From NCBI RefSeq assembly GCF_016907895.1, contig NZ_JAFBCV010000006.1:124001-188000 (forward strand): a stretch of 64,000 nucleotides of DNA, read 5' to 3'. Both the position numbers and the translations under genes were made by a program. The notes under the pieces are model-generated. The model was given only the letters and a program-made list of their open reading frames with translations. It was not told where the DNA came from and did no database searches. Each line of letters begins with the position of its first letter. Position 1 is the stretch's first letter. Of this stretch, positions 1-9,895 are shown piece by piece. The DNA comes from Shouchella xiaoxiensis. GTDB taxonomy: Bacteria > Bacillota > Bacilli > Bacillales > Bacillaceae_D.

Positions 1-74
1 GATATAAATAAAATTAATTTGATATTAAAAAAAGTTATGTGAAGCTCATTATACCATACAAAGGAGTGAGAAAG

Positions 75-1553
75 TTGAGTCATCAACTCATTTACTTAAT
101 CGTTTTTGCATTATTTGCATTATCAATGGTATTCATTAGTGTAATCGTATCAAGAGGCGTAAAAAGTGGGGAAGATTTTCTGATGGGTGGGCGAGGTTTA
201 TCGGTTCCCCTGCTTGTTGGGACAACCATTGCGACGCTTGTAGGTACTGGCTCGAGTATGGGGGCTGTCAGCTACGCCTTTAATTTCGGCTGGGCGGGTG
301 CACTTTACGGAGTTGGGGGAGCACTCGGGATCTTTTTACTGCTTATTTTGTTTAGTGACGTAAGAAAGTATAATTTAATGACGTTCTCTGAAGAATTGAG
401 TTTTTATTATGGTGCAAATCGTATTGTGAAGGGCGTTACTTCTATCCTTTTATACATAGCCTCGATTGGTTGGCTCGGTGCCCACATTATGGGTGGAAGT
501 TATTATTTAGCGTGGATCACTGGTCTCGATCCAATTCTTTCAAGAATCATTGTAGCATTGGCTTTTGCAATATTCACAATCATCGGTGGCTATATGGCTG
601 TTGTCTATACAGATACGTTTCAAGCAGTTATCCTTTTTCTCGGCTTTATTATGCTCGCCGTTTTATCAATTAATAAGATTGGCGGAATGGGTGAAGTATC
701 CAATCAAGTAAACGATGGAATGACAACGTTTCTAGGTTTAGGTGCAGTTGGCTGGTTGCCAGGTATTTCTCTAGCGGTCGTTATAGCTGTAGGTGTGTTA
801 GCGACACCTTCCTACCGCCACCGCATTTATTCAAGTAGCAATATAAAAACGGTAAAAACAGGTTTTCTAATTACGGGTATATTGTTTGCTCTATTTTCTA
901 TTCTGCCATCAATCATAGGGATGTCTACATATGCACTTGACCCAACAATTGACGCTGAGTTTGCCTTTCCCTATCTGGTTACAGAAGTCTTTCCTGTTGG
1001 GATTGGGGCGATTATACTCATCTCCGGTTTAAGCGCTACCATTTCTTCAGGAAGTTCCGATTACTTAACGGCGGTGACAATTCTGTTAAGAGATGTTGTT
1101 TATATTGTTACTGGAAAAATGCCTGATAAAAAGAAAATGGTGCTGTATTCCCGACTTGCTCTAGTATTTACGTTATTTATAGCACTAGTTGCCACGCTTG
1201 GAGCAACAGGAATTTTGGATTATATCCAGAACTTTATATCAACAGTCATGACTGGTTTGTTCGTTGCAGCACTGCTTGGTAAGTTTTGGAGCCGCGCAAC
1301 TTGGCAAGGTGGCATCGCTAGTATTTTAGGAGGTTCAGGGACAGCGGTATTCGTTTTGCTGAACGATTCTCTTATTTCAACGTTTGGTAACCCGGTCCTT
1401 CCGTCATTAGGAGCTGCCCTCGTTGCAGGCGTCATTGTCAGTTTAATCACACCGAGAAACCAAGTAACAGATGAAGAAGCATTGCGAATTCTCGATAAAG
1501 AGAGATCGATTATGGATGAAGGAACAACCGATCCACTAAAAAATATTAGCTGA
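75..1553 (+). CDS. Sodium:solute symporter (SSS) family transporter
   Basis: This is a predicted cytoplasmic-membrane Na+-coupled symporter. The protein of about 492 aa has roughly 13 hydrophobic segments and the N-terminal pattern SGEDFLMGGRGLS, which matches the conserved region of the SSS family (PutP/PanF type). The last 35 or so residues are hydrophilic and probably cytoplasmic. I place the start at TTG 75 because AAGGAGTGAG at 61-70 sits just upstream. A GTG at 39 in the same frame lacks a ribosome binding site. It is the first gene of an operon with D-amino-acid enzymes, so the cargo is probably an N-acyl-D-amino acid or a D-amino acid. That is inference from neighbours. The promoter appears to lie outside the window or in the first 60 bases. 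Confidence 0.85.
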   Translation: MSHQLIYLIVFALFALSMVFISVIVSRGVKSGEDFLMGGRGLSVPLLVGTTIATLVGTGSSMGAVSYAFNFGWAGALYGVGGALGIFLLLILFSDVRKYNLMTFSEELSFYYGANRIVKGVTSILLYIASIGWLGAHIMGGSYYLAWITGLDPILSRIIVALAFAIFTIIGGYMAVVYTDTFQAVILFLGFIMLAVLSINKIGGMGEVSNQVNDGMTTFLGLGAVGWLPGISLAVVIAVGVLATPSYRHRIYSSSNIKTVKTGFLITGILFALFSILPSIIGMSTYALDPTIDAEFAFPYLVTEVFPVGIGAIILISGLSATISSGSSDYLTAVTILLRDVVYIVTGKMPDKKKMVLYSRLALVFTLFIALVATLGATGILDYIQNFISTVMTGLFVAALLGKFWSRATWQGGIASILGGSGTAVFVLLNDSLISTFGNPVLPSLGAALVAGVIVSLITPRNQVTDEEALRILDKERSIMDEGTTDPLKNIS

Positions 1554-1566
1554 CAGGAGAGACAGT

Positions 1567-2658
1567 ATGGATACCCCTTATATAAAGATTGACGAAGAAA
1601 TTGCTCGAGCCAATATTGCACGCATGCAAGCGATCGCTAATCAGAAAGGTGTCCAGTTGAGACCCCACATTAAAACCCATAAAAGTCCGGAAATTGCTAA
1701 TTGGCAATTAGAAGCAGGGGCGATTGGGGTTACGGTTGCAAAAGTTTCTGAAGCAGAAGTGATGATAAAGCAGGGGATAACGAATCTATTCATTGCTTAT
1801 CCGATCGTCACAAAAACAAAAATTAAAAGAGTACTAGAATTGAATACGAAGAGTGAGCTGATCGTAGCTGTAGACAGTGAGGTTGGAGCGCAGCTTCTAT
1901 CAGAAATGGCGCGAGAGGCAGGACAAACAGTGACGGTGCGACTAGAGGTCGATACGGGCTTAAGACGAACCGGAGTGAGACTAGATCGACTATCAAGCGT
2001 TGCGTCTTCTATTCATGCCCTTCCAAACCTAGTACTTCAAGGAATCTTTACATTTAAAGGTGCCATTATTGAAGGGAAAGCAACCCTTGATACAGATGGA
2101 GCTGGTATTGAAGAAGCGCAGTTATTGGCACAGTACGAAGCGGCCTTGTTAGCTGAAGGGATGGAAATCGACATCGTCAGTGCAGGGTCTTCGCCGACGG
2201 CTGTATCTGTAGCCGATGCCAAGACAGTAGACGAGATACGTCCAGGAACGTATGTATTTAATGATGCGATGCAAATGAAGCTGGGCCTCTGCACTGAAGC
2301 CCAGTGTGCCGCAAAAGTGGTTGTCACCGTTGTCAGTGCACCGGAAGATAATATGGTTGTTATTGATGGGGGTAGTAAAACATTTGCTACGGATGTTCAG
2401 CCAAACCAATCTCCTCTAAATCTCAAGGGTTTTGGTCAAGTTGTAGGTTACCCCGAGGCAGTGTTTGAACGCATGAATGAAGAACACGGTGTAATTGTTT
2501 TTCAGAAAAATCATGGTTTAAAGGTAGGTGATCAACTAGAGGTTATTCCAAATCATATTTGCAGTACCGTGAATTTGCATAACCGGATGTTTTTAAAGAG
2601 AACAAATGACGAGGGTCTGTCAGAAGTAATTGTTGAAGCTAGAGGCTGCTTACAATAG
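1567..2658 (+). CDS. D-threonine aldolase / D-serine dehydratase-like PLP enzyme
   Basis: This is a fold-type III PLP enzyme of the D-threonine aldolase/DSD1 family. These enzymes cleave D-3-hydroxyamino acids or eliminate ammonia from D-serine. The N-terminal barrel carries RPHIKTHKS, with K36 the likely Schiff-base lysine. The C-terminal part carries PNHICSTVNL, with H330 and C332 as the probable zinc ligands of this family. The length of 363 aa is typical. The gene starts 13 bases after the symporter stop, with CAGGAGAGAC upstream. Together with the D-aminoacylase that follows, it fits a route for using N-acyl-D-amino acids. Whether the true substrate is D-threonine, D-serine or another D-hydroxyamino acid cannot be read from the sequence. 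Confidence 0.85.
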   Translation: MDTPYIKIDEEIARANIARMQAIANQKGVQLRPHIKTHKSPEIANWQLEAGAIGVTVAKVSEAEVMIKQGITNLFIAYPIVTKTKIKRVLELNTKSELIVAVDSEVGAQLLSEMAREAGQTVTVRLEVDTGLRRTGVRLDRLSSVASSIHALPNLVLQGIFTFKGAIIEGKATLDTDGAGIEEAQLLAQYEAALLAEGMEIDIVSAGSSPTAVSVADAKTVDEIRPGTYVFNDAMQMKLGLCTEAQCAAKVVVTVVSAPEDNMVVIDGGSKTFATDVQPNQSPLNLKGFGQVVGYPEAVFERMNEEHGVIVFQKNHGLKVGDQLEVIPNHICSTVNLHNRMFLKRTNDEGLSEVIVEARGCLQ

Positions 2659-2668
2659 GAGGTGCATC

Positions 2669-4270
2669 ATGCTTGACTATGTCATTAAACAAGGAAAAAT
2701 TGTGGATGGAACGGGGAACCCCTGGTTCCGAGGTGACTTAGGAATCGTTGATAATCAGATTGTTGAAATAGGTGCGGTCCATACAGAGGCAAAACAGCAA
2801 ATTGACGCGCAGCATCTTGTTGTTTCTCCTGGTTTCATTGACGGTCATTCACATTCTGATTTATTACTGATGAATCAACCGACTAGCGACATTAAGTTGC
2901 AACAAGGTGTGACAACAGAGGTCGTTGGTAATTGTGGTCTCGCTCCTGCGCCACTTACACGGGCAAATGAACAATTGCTCCGTTCCTACATTGAGCCGGT
3001 CGTTGGGGGCAGAAAAGGTGTATGGAACTGGCATTCAGTGGGCGAGTACATCCAGGAAATGGTCAAAGCACAGATTTCTGAAAATGTCGCAACCTATGTG
3101 GCCCATGGCTCTTTGCGAATTGCAGCGATGGGATTTGAGAACCGACCAGCGAGCGTTCATGAGCGCCAACAAATGAAAGAGATGCTAGTTGAAGGGCTAA
3201 AAGCAGGAGCAATCGGGCTTTCCATTGGTCTGCTCTATTCACCTGGAAGGTATGCTTCAAAAGAAGAAATTGCGGACCTATGCTCCGTCCTGCCTGCTTT
3301 TGATGGCTTATTGGCAACGCATATACGTGGTGAGGGGAACAATTTGTTATCTTCAATCAATGAAGTGATCTGGATTGCCGAGAGAGTAGGTGTACGTCTC
3401 CAAATTAGTCATTTAAAAGCTGCAGGAAAACGAAACTGGGGGCTTGTTGTTCAAGCGCTTGAGCTAATTGAAGAAGCGAGAGCAAGAGGTGTGGATGTGG
3501 CTTGCGATGTCTACCCATATCGCGCAGGCTCGACAATGTTATCGACCTTATTGCCACCATGGACACTGGAGGGTGGTATGCAAAACTGCCTTGTTCGTTT
3601 AAGTGATCCAGCAACGCGGGAAGTGATTAAGGCAGAGCTTAGTGAAGAGCAGGAAGATTGGGATAATCTTGTTGTTTCAACGGGCTGGGATAGTGTTGTT
3701 GTGTCTGCTGTATCACCAAAAAATCAGCTTTTGGAAGGGAAAAGTATACGCGAGATTAGCCAAGCAGTAGGCAAGCATCCGATTGATGTAGCGCTAGACC
3801 TTTTAATTGAAGAAGATGGAAATGTTAGTATCGTCTACTATCATATGTCAGATGACGATGTGGAAACCGTCATTCAATCCCATCTGTCACTGATCATTTC
3901 TGACAGTCTAGGTTGTGAAACAGGGAAACCTCATCCACGAACTTATGGGACGTTTCCAAAATTTTTTGCTGATTATGTCAGACGGAAAAAACTCTTAACG
4001 CTTGAACAAGCGGTGAGAAAAGTAACAAGTTATCCAGCAAGTCGCTTTAATTTGGGGAAGCGCGGTCTAATTAAAATCGGGTTCCAAGCTGATTTAACGC
4101 TCTTTCATCCTAATTTAATCGAATCCCGTTCAAGTTTTGAAGATCCAATAAATGCACCAGACGGGATAGAGCATGTCTTTGTTGGTGGAAAACCGACAAT
4201 TGAGAGAAAAAAGAATCTCTTGGCTAGTGGCGGAGAGTTTCTAACGTGTAAGTGTTCAAAGATCATTTGA
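2669..4270 (+). CDS. N-acyl-D-amino-acid deacylase (D-aminoacylase)
   Basis: This amidohydrolase-superfamily enzyme is predicted to remove the acyl group from N-acyl-D-amino acids in the cytoplasm. The 533-aa protein begins with the typical beta strand and metal motif GFIDGHSHSD (H60, H62). It has the cysteine of VVGNCGLAP (C89), which in D-aminoacylases is a metal ligand. Further motifs are THIRGEG, QISHLKAAG and SDSLGCE. I use ATG 2669, which follows AGGAGGTGC at 2657-2665, rather than an earlier in-frame start at 2630. It lies 10 bases after the previous gene, so co-expression is likely. The C-terminal 20 residues are less conserved looking. Specificity for D- over L-substrates is family inference. 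Confidence 0.88.
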   Translation: MLDYVIKQGKIVDGTGNPWFRGDLGIVDNQIVEIGAVHTEAKQQIDAQHLVVSPGFIDGHSHSDLLLMNQPTSDIKLQQGVTTEVVGNCGLAPAPLTRANEQLLRSYIEPVVGGRKGVWNWHSVGEYIQEMVKAQISENVATYVAHGSLRIAAMGFENRPASVHERQQMKEMLVEGLKAGAIGLSIGLLYSPGRYASKEEIADLCSVLPAFDGLLATHIRGEGNNLLSSINEVIWIAERVGVRLQISHLKAAGKRNWGLVVQALELIEEARARGVDVACDVYPYRAGSTMLSTLLPPWTLEGGMQNCLVRLSDPATREVIKAELSEEQEDWDNLVVSTGWDSVVVSAVSPKNQLLEGKSIREISQAVGKHPIDVALDLLIEEDGNVSIVYYHMSDDDVETVIQSHLSLIISDSLGCETGKPHPRTYGTFPKFFADYVRRKKLLTLEQAVRKVTSYPASRFNLGKRGLIKIGFQADLTLFHPNLIESRSSFEDPINAPDGIEHVFVGGKPTIERKKNLLASGGEFLTCKCSKII

Positions 4271-4283
4271 GGAGAGTGTAACG

Positions 4284-4748
4284 ATGACAAACGTACAAGA
4301 GAGACTAGATGAATTGAAGATTGTTATTCCGGAGCCGACAAAACCAAAATTTGTTTATGTCCCAGCAAAGCGAACGGGGAACCTCATTTATACATCAGGT
4401 CAAGATGCAAGAAAAGATGGCGAGAACATTTACGAAGGAAAGCTCGGAGCAGAGGTATCGATTGAACAGGGACAAGAAGCTGCTGAGCAGGCTATCATAA
4501 ATTGTTTATCTGTTATTCAAGGTGAAATTGGGGATTTAAACAAAATTAAGCAAGTGGTGAAGATGCTCGCTTTTGTAAACTCCGCACCAGGATTCAGTGA
4601 TCAGCCGTATGTCATTAATGGCGCGTCGACATTACTGGAAAAAATACTCGGAGAAAAAGGCAAGCATGCTCGATCCGCGATTGGAACAAATGAACTACCG
4701 TTTAACACACCTGTAGAGATTGAATTAATTGTTGAAGTAGAAGACTAA
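4284..4748 (+). CDS. RidA/YjgF/UK114-family protein
   Basis: RidA-family proteins hydrolyse reactive enamine/imine intermediates released by PLP-dependent dehydratases. The 154-aa protein has the family features LIYTSGQDA near residue 35, the conserved arginine in HARSAIG, and the C-terminal PVEIELIVEV strand. It is longer than the classic 125-aa RidA and belongs to the longer subgroup. It follows the deacylase by 13 bases, with GAGGAGAG as ribosome binding site. Its place beside a D-serine dehydratase-like enzyme fits a role in clearing 2-aminoacrylate-type intermediates. That link is inference. The family call is well supported. Confidence 0.85.
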   Translation: MTNVQERLDELKIVIPEPTKPKFVYVPAKRTGNLIYTSGQDARKDGENIYEGKLGAEVSIEQGQEAAEQAIINCLSVIQGEIGDLNKIKQVVKMLAFVNSAPGFSDQPYVINGASTLLEKILGEKGKHARSAIGTNELPFNTPVEIELIVEVED

Positions 4749-4752
4749 ATGA

Positions 4753-5217
4753 ATGAAAATCTTATTTGCATACAACTGGCAGGTGCGAAGCGAGTGGCTC
4801 AACTGGTGCGAGACGCTATCAGAAGCAGAATTGCTTGCTCCCCAAGTAGGAGGAGTTGGTAGCATTGCCAAGACCATGCTCCATATTATTGATGTTGAAT
4901 GGAGCTGGATTAGGCGCATTCAAGGCCAGAGCGACGAGGAGTATCAGTTAGGCTCAGAAGATTCCTTAGAGCAAATTATTCAACTGAATCACCGTTATCA
5001 TAACGAAGTCAAGGCGTTTGTAGACGCATGGGAACCAGAGTGGGAGAAACGGCTGTACGACGATGGGCATCCGCCTTTTGATCGCTGGGGAGAAATAATG
5101 CGTCACTTGATCGCGCATGAAATCCATCACATCGGCCAACTTTCGGTTTGGGCAAGGCAGTTGGGGTATGAACCCATTTCAGCAAATGTGATTGGGAGAA
5201 ATCTACTAGAAAAATAG
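4753..5217 (+). CDS. DinB-family protein
   Basis: This 154-aa protein of the DinB/YfiT-like four-helix fold has a metal-binding histidine triad. The visible pattern is a histidine in MLHIIDVEW followed by HEIHHIGQLS near the C-terminus (HxxxH). DinB-family proteins in Bacillus are often thiol-dependent enzymes or DNA-damage-induced proteins of unknown reaction. The ATG is only 4 bases after the RidA stop, so the gene is probably translated with the operon. A rho-independent hairpin follows directly, making this the last gene. The fold assignment is firm. The biochemical role is unknown. Confidence 0.8.
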   Translation: MKILFAYNWQVRSEWLNWCETLSEAELLAPQVGGVGSIAKTMLHIIDVEWSWIRRIQGQSDEEYQLGSEDSLEQIIQLNHRYHNEVKAFVDAWEPEWEKRLYDDGHPPFDRWGEIMRHLIAHEIHHIGQLSVWARQLGYEPISANVIGRNLLEK

Positions 5218-5219
5218 CG

Positions 5220-5262
5220 AAACAGGCTTCCCGATTTAAGTTGGGCAAGCCTGTTTCTATTT
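5220..5262 (+). terminator. Terminator after the D-amino-acid operon
   Basis: AAACAGGCTT pairs with AAGCCTGTTT across an 17-base loop that contains a further short pairing, followed by CTATTT. It begins within a few bases of the DinB stop codon. Confidence 0.7.
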
Positions 5263-5398
5263 AAAGAGAAACGTCATTCACTTATACCAATAAGATCGTT
5301 AAAGAGAAAAGGCAGTGCCATGTCAGAAATAATTCATTCTTGTCTATAATGATTAAAAGAAGGATTTATGCAGAAAGCGTATACTAGCGCTTGCTCTG

Positions 5399-5427
5399 TT
5401 GCTTGCGTTGCTTGAATTTGGTATCAT
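5399..5427 (+). promoter_or_regulatory. Putative sigma-A promoter of gatCAB
   Basis: TTGCTT at 5399-5404 and TATCAT at 5422-5427 are separated by 17 bases and lie 40 bases before gatC. A second -10-like TATAAT occurs at 5345-5350 without a clear -35. The remainder of 5263-5466 shows no gene. Confidence 0.45.
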
Positions 5428-5466
5428 TAGTGATATTGTCAACAAGACCGTTTTGGAGGTGCTCTA

Positions 5467-5754
5467 ATGTCAAGAATTTCAAAGGATCAAGTAAAGCACG
5501 TAGCTCATCTTGCTCGCCTAGCGATTACCGAAGAAGAAGCAGAGATGTTCCGTGGTCAGCTTGAAGATATCATCACTGCTGCTGAGCAGTTAAATGAAGT
5601 AAATACAGAAGGTGTTATTCCGACCACACATGTATTGAATATGCATAATGTGTTGCGTGAGGACAAGCCAACCAAAGGTTTAGATGTAAAAGACGTTCTG
5701 AAAAACGCACCCGATCACGAAGGTGGTCAAGTACGCGTACCGTCAGTATTTTAA
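5467..5754 (+). CDS. gatC: Asp-tRNA(Asn)/Glu-tRNA(Gln) amidotransferase subunit C
   Basis: GatC is the small subunit that stabilises the GatCAB amidotransferase, which makes Gln-tRNA(Gln) by amidating misacylated Glu-tRNA(Gln). The 95-aa protein has the family pattern of an N-terminal helix ([16 protein letters not shown]) and a C-terminal [10 protein letters not shown] region followed by a run ending in VPSVF. The ribosome binding site is TTGGAGGTG. Gene order gatC-gatA-gatB, with short spacing, is the standard Bacillus operon. Confidence is high because all three subunits are present and full length. Confidence 0.97.
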   Translation: MSRISKDQVKHVAHLARLAITEEEAEMFRGQLEDIITAAEQLNEVNTEGVIPTTHVLNMHNVLREDKPTKGLDVKDVLKNAPDHEGGQVRVPSVF

Positions 5755-5780
5755 AGATAGAGTGGAGAGGAAGGACACGT

Positions 5781-7232
5781 ATGTCACTATTTGATCATTC
5801 AATAAAAGAGCTCCATCAAAAGCTTGCAGCTAAAGAAATAAACGTTACCGATCTCGTTGATCAGTCATACACACGAATTGCAGAAGTGGATTCGAAGGTC
5901 AATGCGTTTTTAGCATTAGATGAAGAACGTGCACGATCCCTTGCGAAGCAATTAGATGAAGTAGACGCGTCAGAAAAAGGCATTCTTTTTGGAATTCCAA
6001 TTGGGATTAAAGATAATATCGTCACAAAAGGGTTACGTACGACATGTTCTAGTAAGATCCTTGAAAATTTTGATCCAATCTATGATGCAACTGTAATGAA
6101 CAAGCTTCGTGCAGCGGAAACCGTTACGATTGGAAAAATCAATATGGACGAATTTGCGATGGGTTCTTCAAATGAAAATTCCGCATTTAAAACAACAACA
6201 AATCCTTGGAATACAGAGTATGTACCTGGTGGCTCGAGTGGTGGTTCTGCAGCAGCGGTTGCCGCAGGAGAAGTTCCATTCTCGCTAGGATCGGATACAG
6301 GTGGTTCCATTCGTCAACCAGCCGCGTACTGTGGGGTTGTTGGTTTAAAACCTACATATGGACGTGTATCACGTTTTGGACTTGTTGCATTCGCGTCGTC
6401 GCTTGATCAAATTGGTCCAATTACTCGTTCAGTAGAAGATAATGCCTATTTATTTGAAGCGATTGCCGGACATTGTCCAGCTGATTCAACATCTGCGCAG
6501 TTGCCGGTACCACCTTATAGTGAGTCATTAACTGGTACGATAAAGGGCTTGCGTATTGCTGTTCCTTCTGAATATTTAGGTGAGGGTGTGGATCCAGAAG
6601 TTCGCCAATCTGTGCTTGATGCGCTTGCTGTATTAGAAAAAGAAGGCGCGGTCTGGGAAGAAGTTTCTCTTCCGCATTCAAAATACGCGCTTGCTGCGTA
6701 TTATGTCATCGCTTCTTCTGAAGCATCAGCAAACTTAGCGCGCTTTGATGGTGTTCGCTACGGCTACCGCTCTGACAATGCTGATAATCTGCTTGATCTT
6801 TATAAAAATACGCGCTCAGAAGGCTTTGGTGATGAAGTAAAACGTCGCATCATGCTTGGAACGTTTGCGTTAAGCTCAGGTTACTATGATGCGTATTACA
6901 AAAAAGCACAGCAAGTTCGGACGTTAATTAAAAAAGACTTTGATGATGTGTTTTCAAGTTACGATGTTATCATCGGACCAACAACGCCAACACCAGCATT
7001 TAAAATTGGCGAACAGCTTGATGACCCAATGACGATGTATGCAAATGATATCTTGACGATTCCCGTTAACTTAGCCGGTGTACCCGCTTTATCTGTCCCA
7101 TGTGGATTCAAAGATGGTTTACCGCTAGGCTTACAATTGATCGGCAAAAATTTTGACGAAGCAACGCTTTACCGTGTTGCCGATGTCTATGAAAAAGCAA
7201 CGGCCTTCTCTAAAGAGAAGCCGGCACTGTAA
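5781..7232 (+). CDS. gatA: Glutamyl-tRNA(Gln) amidotransferase subunit A
   Basis: GatA is the amidase subunit that releases ammonia from glutamine for transfer to Glu-tRNA(Gln). The 483-aa protein has the complete amidase-signature catalytic triad: K77 in GIPIGIKDN, the cis-serine S152 in VPGGSSGGS, and the nucleophile S176 in [10 protein letters not shown]. Length matches the family. It starts 26 bases after gatC, with GAGAGGAAGG upstream. No truncation or unusual residue was seen. Confidence 0.97.
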   Translation: MSLFDHSIKELHQKLAAKEINVTDLVDQSYTRIAEVDSKVNAFLALDEERARSLAKQLDEVDASEKGILFGIPIGIKDNIVTKGLRTTCSSKILENFDPIYDATVMNKLRAAETVTIGKINMDEFAMGSSNENSAFKTTTNPWNTEYVPGGSSGGSAAAVAAGEVPFSLGSDTGGSIRQPAAYCGVVGLKPTYGRVSRFGLVAFASSLDQIGPITRSVEDNAYLFEAIAGHCPADSTSAQLPVPPYSESLTGTIKGLRIAVPSEYLGEGVDPEVRQSVLDALAVLEKEGAVWEEVSLPHSKYALAAYYVIASSEASANLARFDGVRYGYRSDNADNLLDLYKNTRSEGFGDEVKRRIMLGTFALSSGYYDAYYKKAQQVRTLIKKDFDDVFSSYDVIIGPTTPTPAFKIGEQLDDPMTMYANDILTIPVNLAGVPALSVPCGFKDGLPLGLQLIGKNFDEATLYRVADVYEKATAFSKEKPAL

Positions 7233-7245
7233 GGGGGGAATCTGA

Positions 7246-8676
7246 ATGAACTTTGAAACAATCATTGGTCTAGAAGTGCATGTCGAGCTGAAGACAGATT
7301 CAAAAATCTTTTCAGCAAGTCCAAACCATTTCGGTGCGGACCCAAATACAAATACAAGCGTTATTGACCTCGGTTATCCAGGCGTTTTACCGGTTTTAAA
7401 CAAGCGTGCTGTTGACTTTGCGATGAAAGCCGCGATGGCATTAAATTGCCAAGTTGCAACGGATACAAAGTTTGACCGTAAAAACTACTTTTATCCAGAT
7501 AACCCGAAAGCCTATCAAATCTCACAGTTTGATAAGCCAATTGGTGAACATGGCTGGATTGAAATTGAAGTGAACGGAACGAAAAAACGCATCGGTATTA
7601 CCCGTCTTCATTTAGAAGAAGATGCAGGGAAACTAACGCACGGAAACGATGGTCATTCATTAGTCGATTACAACCGCCAAGGAACGCCACTTGTTGAGAT
7701 CGTTTCTGAACCAGATATTCGCACGGCTGAAGAAGCGTATGCCTATCTTGAAAAATTAAAGGCGATCATTCAATACACAGGTGTGTCTGACTGTAAGATG
7801 GAAGAAGGGTCATTACGTTGTGATGCCAATATTTCCTTACGTCCACTCGGTCAAGAAAAGTTTGGTACAAAAACCGAGTTAAAGAACTTGAACTCATTCA
7901 ACTTTGTCCGTAAAGGCTTAGAGTATGAGGAAAAACGCCAAGAACAAGTATTATTATCAGGCGGTATCATTGAACAGGAAACGCGTCGTTACGATGAAGC
8001 GGGCAACAAAACGATTCTGATGCGTGTTAAAGAAGGATCGGATGATTACCGTTACTTCCCAGAACCTGATCTAGTTAACTTATACATTGATGATGACTGG
8101 AAAGAGCGTGTTCGTTCGGAAATTCCTGAGCTGCCAGACGCGCGGAAAGAGCGCTATGTCCGTGAGCTAGGCTTGCCGGCCTATGATGCCCATGTGCTTA
8201 CGCTCACAAAAGAAATGTCCGATTTCTTCGAGGAAACGATTCAAAAAGGTGTTGACGAAAAGCTTGTATCCAACTGGTTAATGGGTGAAGTACTCGCTTA
8301 CTTGAACGCTGAGCAAAAAGAGCTTCATGACTCAGCTTTAACGCCAGAAGGCCTTGCAGGAATGATCAAGCTCATTGCTGAAGGAACAATCTCTTCGAAA
8401 ATCGCCAAAAAAGTCTTTAAAGAATTGATCGAAAACGGTGGAAGCGCCGAGCAAATCGTTAAAGATAAAGGACTCGTCCAAATCTCTGATGAAGGCGAGC
8501 TTCGCAAAATGGTCGAAGACGTCTTAAATGCAAACGAGCAGTCGATTATTGACTACAAAAACGGGAAAGACCGAGCGCTTGGCTTCCTTGTTGGTCAAAT
8601 AATGAAAGCTTCTCGAGGCAAGGCAAATCCACCAATGGTGAACAAGCTATTGCTTGAGGAAATGGATAAGCGCTAG
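7246..8676 (+). CDS. gatB: Aspartyl/glutamyl-tRNA amidotransferase subunit B
   Basis: GatB binds the misacylated tRNA and carries the kinase activity that activates the glutamyl group. The 476-aa protein starts with [14 protein letters not shown] and has the family signature around [12 protein letters not shown], followed by the helical YqeY-like tail (residues about 330-476). The ribosome binding site is AAGGGGGGAA, 13 bases downstream of gatA. A strong terminator follows, so gatCAB forms a closed operon. Confidence 0.97.
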   Translation: MNFETIIGLEVHVELKTDSKIFSASPNHFGADPNTNTSVIDLGYPGVLPVLNKRAVDFAMKAAMALNCQVATDTKFDRKNYFYPDNPKAYQISQFDKPIGEHGWIEIEVNGTKKRIGITRLHLEEDAGKLTHGNDGHSLVDYNRQGTPLVEIVSEPDIRTAEEAYAYLEKLKAIIQYTGVSDCKMEEGSLRCDANISLRPLGQEKFGTKTELKNLNSFNFVRKGLEYEEKRQEQVLLSGGIIEQETRRYDEAGNKTILMRVKEGSDDYRYFPEPDLVNLYIDDDWKERVRSEIPELPDARKERYVRELGLPAYDAHVLTLTKEMSDFFEETIQKGVDEKLVSNWLMGEVLAYLNAEQKELHDSALTPEGLAGMIKLIAEGTISSKIAKKVFKELIENGGSAEQIVKDKGLVQISDEGELRKMVEDVLNANEQSIIDYKNGKDRALGFLVGQIMKASRGKANPPMVNKLLLEEMDKR

Positions 8677-8688
8677 TTACGTAGGATA

Positions 8689-8722
8689 AGCAAGAGAACA
8701 GTGACTGTTCTCTTGCTTTTTG
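8689..8722 (+). terminator. Terminator of gatCAB
   Basis: AGCAAGAGAACAG and CTGTTCTCTTGCT form a perfect 13-bp stem with a 3-base loop, followed by TTTTTG. Confidence 0.9.
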
Positions 8723-8873
8723 CCTGACTTGAGTTTATGTCTTTCTGTAAAAGGGAAGAATAAGGAAGATATTTACGCTTTTTTACACTGTGTTTTTAAA
8801 TGTTATGCACCATTCTAGCAAACGTTAAGGTACAATAGAATGATGTGAAGGTTAAAGAAAAGTAGGGATTGCG

Positions 8874-9782
8874 ATGAAACGTGCACGACTAATCTATAAT
8901 CCAAGCTCTGGTAGAGAGCAAATGAAAAAGAACGTTGGCTATATTTTAAATCGTCTTGAGCAAGCCGGATACGAAGCTTCTGCCCACGCGACAACACCGG
9001 AAGAAGGCTGTGCGACACGCGCTGCTCGTCAGGCCGGAGAACGAGGGTTTGATCTTGTTATCGCAGCAGGCGGAGATGGGACGATTTTTGAGGTTGTTAA
9101 TGGACTGGCTGATCTTGAAAGACGTCCAATGCTAGGAATTATTCCAGCTGGAACAACAAACGATTTCGCGCGTGCGCTTGAAATTTCTAGAGATATTGAA
9201 AAAGCCTGTGACGTTATTTGCGATGGCCACTACGAGCCAATTGATATTGGAAAAATGAATCAAAAATACTTCATGAACATTGCCGCTGCAGGAACGTTAA
9301 CGGAGCTTACTTATGAAGTACCGGCTAAGCTGAAAACAATGGTTGGTCAGCTTGCTTATTATATTAAGGGGATTGAGAAACTACCCCAAGTTAAACCTAC
9401 GGCTGTACGAATTGAGTATGATGGGAAGTTATTTGAAGGCGAGATTATGATGTTTCTTGTCGCCAATACGAATTCAGTTGGTGGCTTTGAAAAGCTCTGT
9501 CCTGATGCGTCTTTACAAGATGGAATGTTTGATTTTATTGTTGTTAAAAAGACCTCGTTTGCTGAATTCGCCCATTTGGCATCTCTTGCCCTACGCGGTG
9601 AACATATTAATCATCCAAAGGTGATGTATGTAAAAGCGAACCGGATCAAAGTAGCGCTGCTTGAAGATCATGAAATGCAGCTGAACTTGGACGGGGAACG
9701 CGGTGGCGTATTGCCAGCTGAATTCGTGAACATGTACCATCACTTTTACATGATGATGCCCAAAAATCGCAAACGTCGCTAA
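8874..9782 (+). CDS. dagK: Diacylglycerol kinase, lipid kinase DgkB/YerQ type
   Basis: This soluble lipid kinase phosphorylates diacylglycerol, recycling the lipoteichoic-acid by-product into phosphatidate. The 302-aa protein has the ATP-binding motif AAGGDGTIFEVVNG near residue 62 and GTTNDFARAL after it, both diagnostic for the DAGK/YegS/sphingosine kinase fold. The C-terminus contains LNLDGE, the conserved second lobe motif. GTAGGGATTGCG precedes the ATG. In many Bacillaceae dagK lies between gatB and a TrmA-type rRNA methyltransferase gene, and here the same neighbours occur within 5 kb. Confidence 0.93.
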   Translation: MKRARLIYNPSSGREQMKKNVGYILNRLEQAGYEASAHATTPEEGCATRAARQAGERGFDLVIAAGGDGTIFEVVNGLADLERRPMLGIIPAGTTNDFARALEISRDIEKACDVICDGHYEPIDIGKMNQKYFMNIAAAGTLTELTYEVPAKLKTMVGQLAYYIKGIEKLPQVKPTAVRIEYDGKLFEGEIMMFLVANTNSVGGFEKLCPDASLQDGMFDFIVVKKTSFAEFAHLASLALRGEHINHPKVMYVKANRIKVALLEDHEMQLNLDGERGGVLPAEFVNMYHHFYMMMPKNRKRR

Positions 9783-9787
9783 TTAAG

Positions 9788-9816
9788 AACCTTTCTGCTT
9801 GCAGAAGGTTTTTTTC
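9788..9816 (+). terminator. Terminator of dagK
   Basis: AACCTTTCTGC and GCAGAAGGTT pair with one bulged base and a 2-base loop, followed by a T tract. Confidence 0.75.
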
Positions 9817-9895
9817 TAGTTCCCAAATAGATTAAAGGAAACAGAAGGATGAGTGAAGAATAAGAATGGATTGTGAGACATGGAGGGGGACGCTT

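Noticed and set aside
1220-1621. 133-aa minus-strand reading frame over the symporter end
   Set aside because: It is antisense to a well-supported gene, has no ribosome binding site and an unlikely composition.
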